A DNA stretch of 5,330 bases from Actinomycetes bacterium (GTDB taxonomy: Bacteria; Actinomycetota; Acidimicrobiia; Acidimicrobiales; Bog-793): contig JAJYGM010000055.1 of assembly GCA_021785095.1 (NCBI GenBank), positions 1-5,330 of the forward strand, in the 5' to 3' direction. Below the pieces are notes generated by a model, which searched no databases, was not told the DNA's origin, and worked only from the letters and a program-made list of their open reading frames with translations. Shown here in pieces: positions 1 to 5,330 of this stretch (position 1 is the first letter of the stretch; every line of letters begins with the position of its first letter). The position numbers were made by a program, and so were the translations under genes.

Positions 1-753
1 CCCGAGGAGGTCGGGGCGCTCGCACAGCACGGCACGCAGCCACCGCTCGGGCGCGAGCCGGTTGGCCGGGTGTGGCGGGGCTCCGGCCACGCGGTGGGTC
101 TCGACGAGACCTGCCACCCGGCGCAGCGTGGCGATGTCCTGTGCTTCCCCGAGCGCCGCGTGCCCTGCGCGGTCGACCGCTCCGACGCCGACCGCCAGCC
201 GCCAGCCCGCCTCGTCGAGGACGAGGCGGCCGACCTCCAGCCCGCGCACCTCCGCCGCGAGCGTCCCGTCCACCTCGACCACCGCCGCCCCGGCAGCCTC
301 GGCCGCTGCTCGGAACGTCTCCGCGACCGTGTTGGGCACCAGGAGCGGCGGGCGGACGGGCATCGGTGCGGGTGCCGCCCGGGCGAGGGAGCGCCCCGTG
401 AGGGCGAAGGTCTCGATCGGACGGGTGAACGAGCAGGCGCGCCGGGCGAGCGTCGCCGCGGGAGCGGCCGCGGCGATCACCGCGAGCGGTCCGCCCGCGC
501 TGCGATGACGGTCAGCCCAGGCAAGGGCGGCCCCGAGCCCGAACGCCGACGGGTCCTCGACGAGCGCCCATGCCCGGCCCCGACCCGCAAGTACTGCGCC
601 ACCGTCGAAACCAGCCCCCGACAGCTCGTCACGCGGACAGCCCCACCCCGCTGCGACGACGGCCGTCAACTTCTGGCGGTGGAGATCGGCCCGCCGGCTC
701 CCGCCTGGCCGTCGCGCTGCCGGCACAGGCGCTTCGTCGGCCGACGCCTCCAC
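1..753 (-). CDS. Hypothetical protein, N-terminal 251 residues (3' end outside window)
   Basis: I do not recognise this protein. The minus-strand frame is open from above the rpmE stop to the left edge and shows consistent G/C-rich third codon positions, so I consider it the real gene here. The chosen start is GTG at 753–751, preceded by GGGGGTGA (765–758) with good spacing; an in-frame CTG (837–835) overlapping the rpmE stop as CTGA, and a GTG at 726, are alternatives. The protein begins with a variable charged stretch (1–30), then an alpha/beta-like section with RAWALVEDP (60–68), LGAALAWADRH (73–83) and PLAVIAAAAP (89–98). Next come VVEVDGTLAAEVRGLEVGRL (158–177) and LAVGVGAVDR (186–195), then the distinctive GAPPHPANRLAPERWLR (224–240). 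There is no signal peptide or membrane helix, suggesting a cytosolic protein. In related genomes prfA and prmC often lie near rpmE; this is neither. Confidence 0.7.
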   Translation of the reverse strand, partial: MEASADEAPVPAARRPGGSRRADLHRQKLTAVVAAGWGCPRDELSGAGFDGGAVLAGRGRAWALVEDPSAFGLGAALAWADRHRSAGGPLAVIAAAAPAATLARRACSFTRPIETFALTGRSLARAAPAPMPVRPPLLVPNTVAETFRAAAEAAGAAVVEVDGTLAAEVRGLEVGRLVLDEAGWRLAVGVGAVDRAGHAALGEAQDIATLRRVAGLVETHRVAGAPPHPANRLAPERWLRAVLCERPDLLG

Positions 754-757
754 CGTG

Positions 758-765
758 TCACCCCC
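758..765 (-). promoter_or_regulatory. Ribosome binding site deciding the GTG start at 753
   Basis: GGGGGTGA on the minus strand lies 4 nt before the GTG at 753–751. It is the only purine-rich, Shine–Dalgarno-like element in the 80 nt between the rpmE stop and this codon, and it is the main reason for preferring this start over the upstream CTG. Confidence 0.4.
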
Positions 766-833
766 GGCGAGCGAGCCACCACCGGTCGCGGCAACGGCGT
801 CCCTCTCGGCGCGCAGGTTTCCCTCGGTGTCGC

Positions 834-1052
834 TCAGGAGCGCCCGCGCGCGTTCCGCCGCCCGTACCGGCGCTCGAAGCGCTCGACTCGCCCACCGGTG
901 TCCACGAGCTTCTGCTTCCCGGTGTAGAAGGGGTGGCACTCGCTGCAGAGCTCGACGTGCAGCGTCGGCTTCGTCGAGCGGGTGACGAAGGTGTTCCCGC
1001 AGGAGCAGGTCACCACCGCCCGCTCGTAGTTGGGATGGATGTCGGCTTTCAT
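834..1052 (-). CDS. rpmE: 50S ribosomal protein L31, zinc-binding type
   Basis: L31 (bL31) is a small large-subunit protein that helps bridge the two ribosomal subunits. The 72 residues match E. coli L31 closely: MKADIHPNY at the N-terminus, [20 protein letters not shown] and [12 protein letters not shown]. Cys16, Cys18, Cys36 and Cys39 supply the four zinc ligands, so this is the C+ form used in zinc-sufficient cells, not the cysteine-free paralogue made on zinc starvation. The C-terminus is a short basic tail (GRRNARGRS) slightly longer than in E. coli. The ATG at 1052 gives the canonical N-terminus; no ribosome binding site is seen upstream. It lies 34 nt after rho, an arrangement common in actinobacteria, and may be read both from the rho transcript and from a promoter of its own. 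Confidence 0.97.
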   Translation of the reverse strand: MKADIHPNYERAVVTCSCGNTFVTRSTKPTLHVELCSECHPFYTGKQKLVDTGGRVERFERRYGRRNARGRS

Positions 1053-1061
1053 GGCGTCGCG

Positions 1062-1090
1062 AGCGTACCCGGACCGGCCGCCCCGCTCAG
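1062..1090 (-). promoter_or_regulatory. Possible rpmE promoter giving a near-leaderless mRNA
   Basis: On the minus strand, CTGAGC (1090–1085, overlapping the rho stop) and TACGCT (1067–1062) are 17 nt apart. The −10-like box ends 9 nt before the rpmE ATG, so transcription would begin at or within about 3 nt of the start codon. No Shine–Dalgarno sequence is visible in the 34-nt gap between rho and rpmE, which fits leaderless initiation, common in actinobacteria. The −35 match is weak and read-through from rho remains likely. Confidence 0.35.
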
Positions 1091-3192
1091 ACGCCAGGTC
1101 CCTTCGCCACCTCGGCCAGGAACTCGTCGTTGCTCCGCGTGGTGCGGATCTTGTCCATCAGCAGCTCGAGCCCGGCCGCGCCGGAGCCCTCGCTCGCGAG
1201 CGCGTTGAGCACACGGCGCAGCTTCCAGACCTGGGCGAGCTGGTGCCGGTCGAAGAGGAGCTCCTCGTGGCGGGTGGAGCTGGCGTTCACGTCGATCGCC
1301 GGGTAGATCCGCCGCTCGGCCAGGCGGCGGTCCAGGCGCAGCTCCATGTTCCCGGTGCCCTTGAACTCCTCGAAGATGACCTCGTCCATCCGCGAGCCGG
1401 TTTCGACGAGTGCGGTGGCGAGGATCGTGAGGGAGCCGCCCTCCTCGATGTTGCGCGCCGAGCCGAAGAACTTCTTGGGCGGGTAGAGGGCGCCGGAGTC
1501 CACGCCGCCGGACATGATGCGACCAGTCGGTGGCTGTGCCAGGTTGTAGGCGCGCGCGAGGCGGGTGATCCCGTCCAGGATGATCACCACGTCCCGACCG
1601 AGCTCGACGAGGCGCTTGGCCCGCTCGATCGCGAGCTCGGCCACCTGGGTGTGCTCCTCCGCCGGGCGGTCGAACGTCGACGCGACGACCTCGCCCTTCA
1701 CCGAACGACGCATGTCGGTGACCTCCTCGGGCCGCTCGTCGACGAGCAGGACCATGAGGTGGACGTCCGGGTTGTTCGCCTCGATCGAGTGGGCGATCTG
1801 CTTCATCACCGTCGTCTTCCCGGCCTTCGGCGGTGAGACGATGAGGCCGCGCTGGCCCTTGCCGATCGGGGAGATGAGGTCGACGATGCGCGCCGTCATG
1901 TTGGCCGAGTCGCCAGGGACCTCGAGGTGGAGCCGGGCATCGGGGAACAGCGGCGTCAGGTCCTCGAAGCGGGGTCGGCCCCGCGTCGACTCCGGCGGGA
2001 GCCCGCCGACGCTGTCCACCCGGACGAGCGCCGGGTACTTCTCCGAGGCCGCAGCCGGGCGCGCCGCCCCCTCGAGGAGATCGCCGCGGCGCAGGCCGAG
2101 GCGGCGGACCTGGCTCACCGGCACGTAGACGTCGCGGGGGCTCGGCAGGTAGCCGCCGCTGCGGATGAAGCCGAAGCCCTCCTCCCGGAGGTCGAGCAGG
2201 CCGGAGACGGCGATGGGTTCGCCCTGGTAGGGAACGGACTCCGCAGTCGCCTGCGGGTCCCGCTCGCCCCGGTCGGCCCCCCGCCGGCGCCGCCGGCTCC
2301 GCCGGCCAGCCGTGTCGGCCTCCCCGTGGGCGGTCGGCGGTCCTGATGCCCGTGCCGGACCAGCACCCGAACGGGGAGCGCCCCCGGTCGCAGGCGCGCC
2401 CGGGCTCGCTGCGGCGCTGGGCGCGAGACCGTTCGCCGCCGGGGCCCCGGCGCCGGCGCCCATGCCCACGCCGTTCGACTGCCCGGCATCGGCGAAGAGG
2501 CTCGCCTCGGCGCTGGTCGGCGAGGTGCCGGCCGCGGGAGCCGAGCTCCCACCCGGAGCCGCACCGCCGTTCGCCGCCGCATCCCGGGTCTCCCCACGCC
2601 CGCCGTCGCCAGCCACGGCCGGTCCGGTCCCCGGCTGACCGAGCGAGTCGGCGCCTGACACCCCTTCCCGACGAACAGGGGAGGCATCCGCCGGTGGTGC
2701 CTCGGAGGGGAGCGCAGCCTCGGAGGGCGCGGCGCTCCGGGTGGTGCGCCGCCGCGCCGGCACGTGCGCCGGCGATTCGGGTTCCGCCGAGGGCCGCTCC
2801 GACGCCTCACGCTTGGCTCGGGAAGGCGCACCGCTCCCGGTCGGCGCCGCTCCGGCGGGTGCCGCGTCGCCACCGGCGACCTCGAGTGGGAGCTGCGAGG
2901 ATGCAGCCTCCGTCGCCTTGCGCCGGGGCCGGCTGGTCGTCGGCGCTGCCGCCGAGGACGCCGCTTCGGTGGGCACCTGTCGCCCCGTCCCGTTCCGAGC
3001 CGGCTCCTCGCCGCGCGCGGGTCCGGCCGATGTCGCGCCGCCCCCCGTCACCGCCGAGACGATCTGGTCGATCAGCGTGGCCTTGCGCGCGCGGGGGGTC
3101 GGCTCCAACGCCATGGCCAGCGCGATGGCGTGGAGCTCGCTCCGGTCCTTGCGCTCCAGCACGGAACGCTCGAGCTGCTGCTCGCCTGCCAT
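1087..3192 (-). CDS. rho: Transcription termination factor Rho with long disordered N-terminal insertion
   Basis: Rho is a hexameric RNA-dependent ATPase/helicase that loads on nascent RNA and ends transcription. The 701 residues (E. coli Rho has 419) are ordered as follows: Rho_N helical domain at 1–49; an Ala/Gly/Pro/Ser-rich low-complexity insertion at about 50–316, ending in a basic patch RRSRRRRRG; the cold-shock-like RNA-binding domain at about 322–400, with GFGFIR and DVYV holding the aromatic RNA-base contacts; then the RecA-type ATPase at 404–701. The ATPase shows Walker A PPKAGKTT (Lys459), [10 protein letters not shown], Walker [11 protein letters not shown] (Asp540), the Q-loop region [16 protein letters not shown] and the R-loop KGTGN (611–615). 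The ATG at 3192 is preferred over an in-frame GTG at 3204 because that GTG lies inside the GTGAGG ribosome binding site. After Walker B Asp, Gly541 replaces the Ser found in E. coli. rpmE follows after 34 nt. Confidence 0.97.
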   Translation of the reverse strand: MAGEQQLERSVLERKDRSELHAIALAMALEPTPRARKATLIDQIVSAVTGGGATSAGPARGEEPARNGTGRQVPTEAASSAAAPTTSRPRRKATEAASSQLPLEVAGGDAAPAGAAPTGSGAPSRAKREASERPSAEPESPAHVPARRRTTRSAAPSEAALPSEAPPADASPVRREGVSGADSLGQPGTGPAVAGDGGRGETRDAAANGGAAPGGSSAPAAGTSPTSAEASLFADAGQSNGVGMGAGAGAPAANGLAPSAAASPGAPATGGAPRSGAGPARASGPPTAHGEADTAGRRSRRRRRGADRGERDPQATAESVPYQGEPIAVSGLLDLREEGFGFIRSGGYLPSPRDVYVPVSQVRRLGLRRGDLLEGAARPAAASEKYPALVRVDSVGGLPPESTRGRPRFEDLTPLFPDARLHLEVPGDSANMTARIVDLISPIGKGQRGLIVSPPKAGKTTVMKQIAHSIEANNPDVHLMVLLVDERPEEVTDMRRSVKGEVVASTFDRPAEEHTQVAELAIERAKRLVELGRDVVIILDGITRLARAYNLAQPPTGRIMSGGVDSGALYPPKKFFGSARNIEEGGSLTILATALVETGSRMDEVIFEEFKGTGNMELRLDRRLAERRIYPAIDVNASSTRHEELLFDRHQLAQVWKLRRVLNALASEGSGAAGLELLMDKIRTTRSNDEFLAEVAKGPGV

Positions 3193-3193
3193 G

Positions 3194-3228
3194 GGGTACC
3201 TCACTTTCGAGAGAACACGCGACTACCC
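3194..3228 (-). promoter_or_regulatory. Leader hairpin that can sequester the rho ribosome binding site
   Basis: The Shine–Dalgarno sequence GTGAGG (3204–3199) lies 6 nt before the rho ATG. It forms the 3' arm of a hairpin: CUCUC (3213–3209) pairs with GUGAG (3204–3200) across a GAAA tetraloop (3208–3205), with one U·U mismatch. A second helix, GGGUA (3228–3224) with UACCC (3198–3194), encloses it and stops one base short of the AUG. The 3' arm is almost continuous, with an unpaired segment of 9–10 nt on the 5' side. The pairing is read directly from sequence; a regulatory role is inferred. Confidence 0.45.
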
Positions 3229-3418
3229 AGGAGGCCCGCGATGCTGCGGTGCCCGCCCGCCTCGGAGATGTCCGTGGGCCGCCAGCGATCACCCGGGGCT
3301 CGTGGCACCCGCGTACAGCCTCGACGAGAGCCGGACAGGGATCCCCACGGTCTGCGGCAGTGACAGTCACGACAGACACGAGCTCGCCGGTCGATCGCGT
3401 CGAACGGTGGCAGTCGCC

Positions 3419-3447
3419 ATGCTAGCGCGCCCGGCAGGGCCGGACAA
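3419..3447 (-). promoter_or_regulatory. Predicted rho promoter (TTGTCC–17–TAGCAT)
   Basis: On the minus strand, TTGTCC (3447–3442) and TAGCAT (3424–3419) are separated by exactly 17 nt. They match the TTGACA and TATAAT consensus at 4 and 4 positions. A GCTAGCAT context around the −10 box is common in actinobacterial housekeeping promoters. Transcription would start near 3412, giving a leader of about 220 nt. The spacer contains a perfect inverted repeat, CCGGC-CCT-GCCGG (3443–3431), which runs into the −35 box. The promoter would separate rho from hom–thrC. Confidence 0.6.
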
Positions 3448-3485
3448 CCGCACCCCCGGGACCGCCGCTGGACCGGTCGCCAGCA

Positions 3486-3505
3486 CCCGAGGGGCGAGTC
3501 TCGGA
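3486..3505 (-). terminator. Possible hairpin terminator after thrC
   Basis: On the minus strand, 3505–3500 (TCCGAG) can pair with 3491–3486 (CTCGGG) around an 8-nt loop, starting two bases after the thrC stop. An alternative 5-bp hairpin, GAGTC/GACTC with a 3-nt loop (3508–3496), overlaps the stop codon. Neither is followed by a T-run, so this is not a classical intrinsic terminator. Actinobacterial terminators often lack a strong U tract. It sits before a separate rho promoter, which fits a transcription-unit boundary, but the stem is short. Confidence 0.3.
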
Positions 3506-3506
3506 C

Positions 3507-4580
3507 TCAGTCGAGCTCGACCCCCATCGCCTCCGCGACCGCCCCGAGGTCCGCGGCCACGACCGGGAGGGGACCCTCCCCGGCCACCGCGTCCGGGTCC
3601 TTCAGGCCGTGCCCGGTGAGCACACAGACGACCCTGCTCCCCGCTGCGGGCGGGTACGCCAGGAGCCCGGCCACCGAGGCGGCCGACGCCGGCTCGCAGA
3701 ACACGCCCTCCGTCGAGGCGAGCTCCCGCTGCGCGGCGAGGATGGCCGAGTCCGTGACCGCGACGAAGCGCCCACCCGAGGCACCGACGGCGTCGCGGGC
3801 CGGGCCGGCGGAGGCGGGATCGCCGATGCGGATCGCCGTCGCGACGGTCTCCGGGCTCGGGACCGGCCCCCCACCGACCAGCGGCGCGGCCCCTACGGCC
3901 TGCACCCCGAGGAGCCGGGGAACCAGGCTGGCCCGGCCCGCCTCGCGGTACTGACGAAAGCCCCGCCAGTAGGCCGTGATGTTCCCCGCGTTGCCGACCG
4001 GGATGCAGAGCAGGTCGGGCGCGTCGCCGAGCTCGTCGACGACCTCGAACGCGGCGGTCTTCTGGCCCTCCAGCCGGTCGGGGTTCACGGAGTTGACGAC
4101 GGTGACCGCAGCCCGTTCACCGAGTGCCCGCACGACCGCGAGCGCCGCGTCGAAGTTGGCCCGCACCTGCACGACGCGGGCTCCGTGCACGACCGCTTGG
4201 GCGAGCTTGCCCCGTGCCACGTGGCCCTCCGGGATCACCACCGCCGAGCGGAGTCCGGCCGCCGCGGCGTAGGCCGCCGCAGACGCGGAGGTGTTGCCCG
4301 TCGACGCGCACAGCAGCACGCCTGCGCCGCGCGCCCGCGCCTTGGAGACGGCGAGGGCCATGCCCCGGTCCTTGAACGAACCGGTCGGATTGGCTCCCTC
4401 CACCTTCAGCCACACCTCGGCCCCGACCCGTGCCGACAGTCGCTTCGCGTGGAGCAGCGGCGTGCCCCCCTCGCCGAGGGTGACCACGGGCACCTCGGGG
4501 TCGATCGCGAGCAACGAGCGGTATGCCGCGACGCTGCCGGCCGAGCGAGGAGTGGCGCGCCCGGCGCCGGCGGTGCTCAC
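3507..4580 (-). CDS. thrC: Threonine synthase
   Basis: This PLP-dependent lyase converts O-phosphohomoserine to threonine and phosphate, the last step of threonine synthesis. The protein has 357 residues, matching actinobacterial ThrC (about 350–360 aa). The sequence shows the PLP lysine K70 in NPTGSFKDRGM, the CASTGNTSASAAAYAA segment at 91–106 with the Asn that contacts the cofactor ring, the GNAGN phosphate-binding loop at 196–200, NSVNP at 163–167, EPASAAS at 296–302 and TGHGLKDPD at 322–330. It resembles mycobacterial ThrC along its whole length; the His in TGHGLKD replaces the more common Asn, which is seen in other families too. The start is the GTG at 4580–4578 within the sequence GTGA, which also contains the hom stop. 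This places the VAAYR motif about 17 residues in, as in relatives. No strong Shine–Dalgarno sequence precedes it, consistent with coupling to hom. Confidence 0.96.
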   Translation of the reverse strand: MSTAGAGRATPRSAGSVAAYRSLLAIDPEVPVVTLGEGGTPLLHAKRLSARVGAEVWLKVEGANPTGSFKDRGMALAVSKARARGAGVLLCASTGNTSASAAAYAAAAGLRSAVVIPEGHVARGKLAQAVVHGARVVQVRANFDAALAVVRALGERAAVTVVNSVNPDRLEGQKTAAFEVVDELGDAPDLLCIPVGNAGNITAYWRGFRQYREAGRASLVPRLLGVQAVGAAPLVGGGPVPSPETVATAIRIGDPASAGPARDAVGASGGRFVAVTDSAILAAQRELASTEGVFCEPASAASVAGLLAYPPAAGSRVVCVLTGHGLKDPDAVAGEGPLPVVAADLGAVAEAMGVELD

Positions 4581-5330
4581 CCGACCGGCCCGAGCGCCCG
4601 CAGCGGGGCCCCGACCCGGTTGACCGCATCGAGCGCAGCCAGCTCGGCGAGCGTCGCCGCGACATCCTGCTCACCGGCCTCGTGGGTGAGGAAGGCGAGT
4701 CGAGCCCCCTCGCCGAGGCCGATCTGCTCCATCGAGCGGATCGAGACGCCGTGGCGGCCGAAGACCGCCGCCACGGACGCGAGCACACCCGCCTGGTCCT
4801 GGACCTCGAGGCCCACGTAGATCGCAACCCGGCGCTCGGCGAGCGGCTGGAGGCGCACCGGCTGGTGGGGTGCGAGCCGGCCGGGCCGCCCACCTCCGTG
4901 GTTGTGCGCGGCGTCGATGAGGTCGCCGAGCACCGCCGCAGCCGTCGGGTCCCCCCCGGCTCCTCGCCCGTAGAGCATCAGTTCGCCGACGGCCGCGCCC
5001 TCGAGGAACACCGCATTGTTGACGTCGCGTACCGAGGCCAGCGGGTGCGAGCGGGGCACGAGCGCCGGGTGCACCCGCACCGACACCACCGGCGGCGGGC
5101 CCGGCGCCACGCGCTCCGCGATCGCGAGGAGCCGCACCTCCTGACCCAGCCGGCGGGCGTAGGCGACGTCCGCGGCGTCGAGCCGGCGGATCCCTTCGCG
5201 GGCCACGTCGCTCCCGCGGACCTCGACGCCGAAGGCCAGGCTGGCGAGGATCGCCGCCTTGGCCGCAGCGTCGTGCCCGTCGAGGTCGGCGGAGGGCTCC
5301 CGCTCCGCGTACCCGAGCTGCTGGGCCTCG
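4577..5330 (-). CDS. hom: Homoserine dehydrogenase, C-terminal 250 residues (5' end outside window)
   Basis: Homoserine dehydrogenase reduces aspartate-semialdehyde to homoserine with NAD(P)H, the branch point to threonine and methionine; it is cytosolic. The reading frame is open to the right edge (first whole codon at 5329), so the N-terminal Rossmann domain and the start codon are missing. The visible part begins in the catalytic domain. Glu (5305–5303, in GYAE), Asp (5272–5270) and Lys (5260–5258, in GHDAAAK) have the spacing of the catalytic Glu208/Asp219/Lys223 of the yeast enzyme. The conserved segment VRDVNNAVFLEG follows. Visible residues about 167–246 form an ACT domain (GLEVQDQAGVLASVAAVFG), the usual site of threonine feedback inhibition in long bacterial Hom. 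A GTG at 5206 could be taken as a start, but homology clearly continues upstream of it. The stop overlaps the thrC start by 4 nt, implying translational coupling. Confidence 0.95.
   Translation of the reverse strand, partial: EAQQLGYAEREPSADLDGHDAAAKAAILASLAFGVEVRGSDVAREGIRRLDAADVAYARRLGQEVRLLAIAERVAPGPPPVVSVRVHPALVPRSHPLASVRDVNNAVFLEGAAVGELMLYGRGAGGDPTAAAVLGDLIDAAHNHGGGRPGRLAPHQPVRLQPLAERRVAIYVGLEVQDQAGVLASVAAVFGRHGVSIRSMEQIGLGEGARLAFLTHEAGEQDVAATLAELAALDAVNRVGAPLRALGPVG

Larger units (their letters stand above)
3193..3506. other. Gene-free interval between thrC and rho: terminator, promoter and long leader
   Basis: This 314-nt stretch holds no convincing gene on either strand. In rho transcription order it contains a weak hairpin just after thrC, a promoter near 3447–3419, and a predicted leader of about 220 nt ending in a hairpin over the rho ribosome binding site. 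A small perfect inverted repeat (GTGAC-T-GTCAC, 3370–3360) lies in the leader about 40 nt after the predicted transcription start. I recognise no known riboswitch. Many actinobacteria have thrB here; no GHMP-kinase sequence is present. Confidence 0.8.

Noticed and set aside
70..927. 285-codon open frame on the plus strand
   Set aside because: It lies opposite the unknown minus-strand gene and the 3' part of rpmE. Its product is Arg/Pro-rich with no family features, as expected for the antisense of G/C-rich coding DNA.
2115..2873. 252-codon minus-strand frame inside rho
   Set aside because: It overlaps rho in another frame within the low-complexity insertion, where biased composition keeps all frames open. 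It is out of frame with the RNA-binding domain, and a frameshift is not needed because rho is intact from end to end.
3193..3204. In-frame GTG at 3204 as the rho start (705 aa)
   Set aside because: This GTG is part of the GTGAGG ribosome binding site for the ATG at 3192 and has no ribosome binding site of its own.
2807..3379. GTG-started minus-strand frame from the rho leader running into rho out of frame
   Set aside because: It has no clear ribosome binding site, overlaps the start of rho by hundreds of bases and shows no protein-family features. An upstream regulatory frame is conceivable but unsupported.
3367..3420. 17-codon ATG frame just after the rho promoter, a candidate leader peptide
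   Set aside because: Its ATG overlaps the −10 box and lies upstream of the predicted transcription start, so it would not be on the rho mRNA.
2346..3425. 359-codon open frame on the plus strand
   Set aside because: It runs antisense to the low-complexity part of rho and on into the leader; the Arg/Pro/Ser-rich product is typical of an antisense shadow.
3609..4820. 403-codon open frame on the plus strand
   Set aside because: It is antisense to thrC and the end of hom, both of which are certain. The product is a repetitive Arg/Ala/Gly-rich string without motifs.
4577..5206. Treating the GTG at 5206 as the start of a short separate ACT-domain protein
   Set aside because: The frame continues to the right edge and carries the catalytic Glu/Asp/Lys set of homoserine dehydrogenase upstream of that GTG.

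Overview
The window is high-GC DNA (strong G/C preference at third codon positions) from what looks like an actinobacterium. All real genes lie on the minus strand, so they read from right to left. The gene order hom–thrC–rho–rpmE is characteristic of Actinobacteria. The threonine synthase resembles mycobacterial ThrC throughout, and Rho carries the long low-complexity N-terminal insertion typical of high-GC Gram-positives. Details of the Rho ATPase core (Met, Arg and Lys choices closer to non-mycobacterial Rho, and a Gly after the Walker B Asp) make me lean towards a deep lineage such as Acidimicrobiia. That placement is inference.

Layout in transcription order: (1) 5330–4577, the C-terminal 250 residues of homoserine dehydrogenase (hom), entering from outside the window and ending in an ACT domain. 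(2) 4580–3507, threonine synthase (thrC), coupled to hom by a 4-nt GTGA overlap. (3) 3506–3193, a 314-nt gene-free stretch. It holds a possible terminator hairpin just after thrC, a good sigma-70-type promoter, and a predicted leader of about 220 nt whose last 35 nt can fold to hide the rho ribosome binding site. (4) 3192–1087, rho, 701 aa. (5) 1052–834, rpmE, ribosomal protein L31 of the zinc-binding type, possibly with its own promoter and a nearly leaderless transcript. (6) 753–1, the first 251 codons of an unrecognised soluble protein that runs off the left edge.

hom and thrC act in the aspartate-to-threonine pathway and form one unit. The homoserine kinase gene (thrB) needed between their two reactions is not in the window, although in many actinobacteria it sits between thrC and rho. 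rho and rpmE belong to the information-processing block that follows; in related genomes this block commonly continues with prfA and prmC, which would lie beyond the left edge.

There is no evidence of mobile elements, CRISPR arrays, tRNA or rRNA. This is an ordinary core-genome region. The points most worth a second look are the structured rho leader, the very long disordered Rho insertion, the Gly at the bicyclomycin-contact serine of Rho, the possible leaderless rpmE, and the unknown gene after rpmE.
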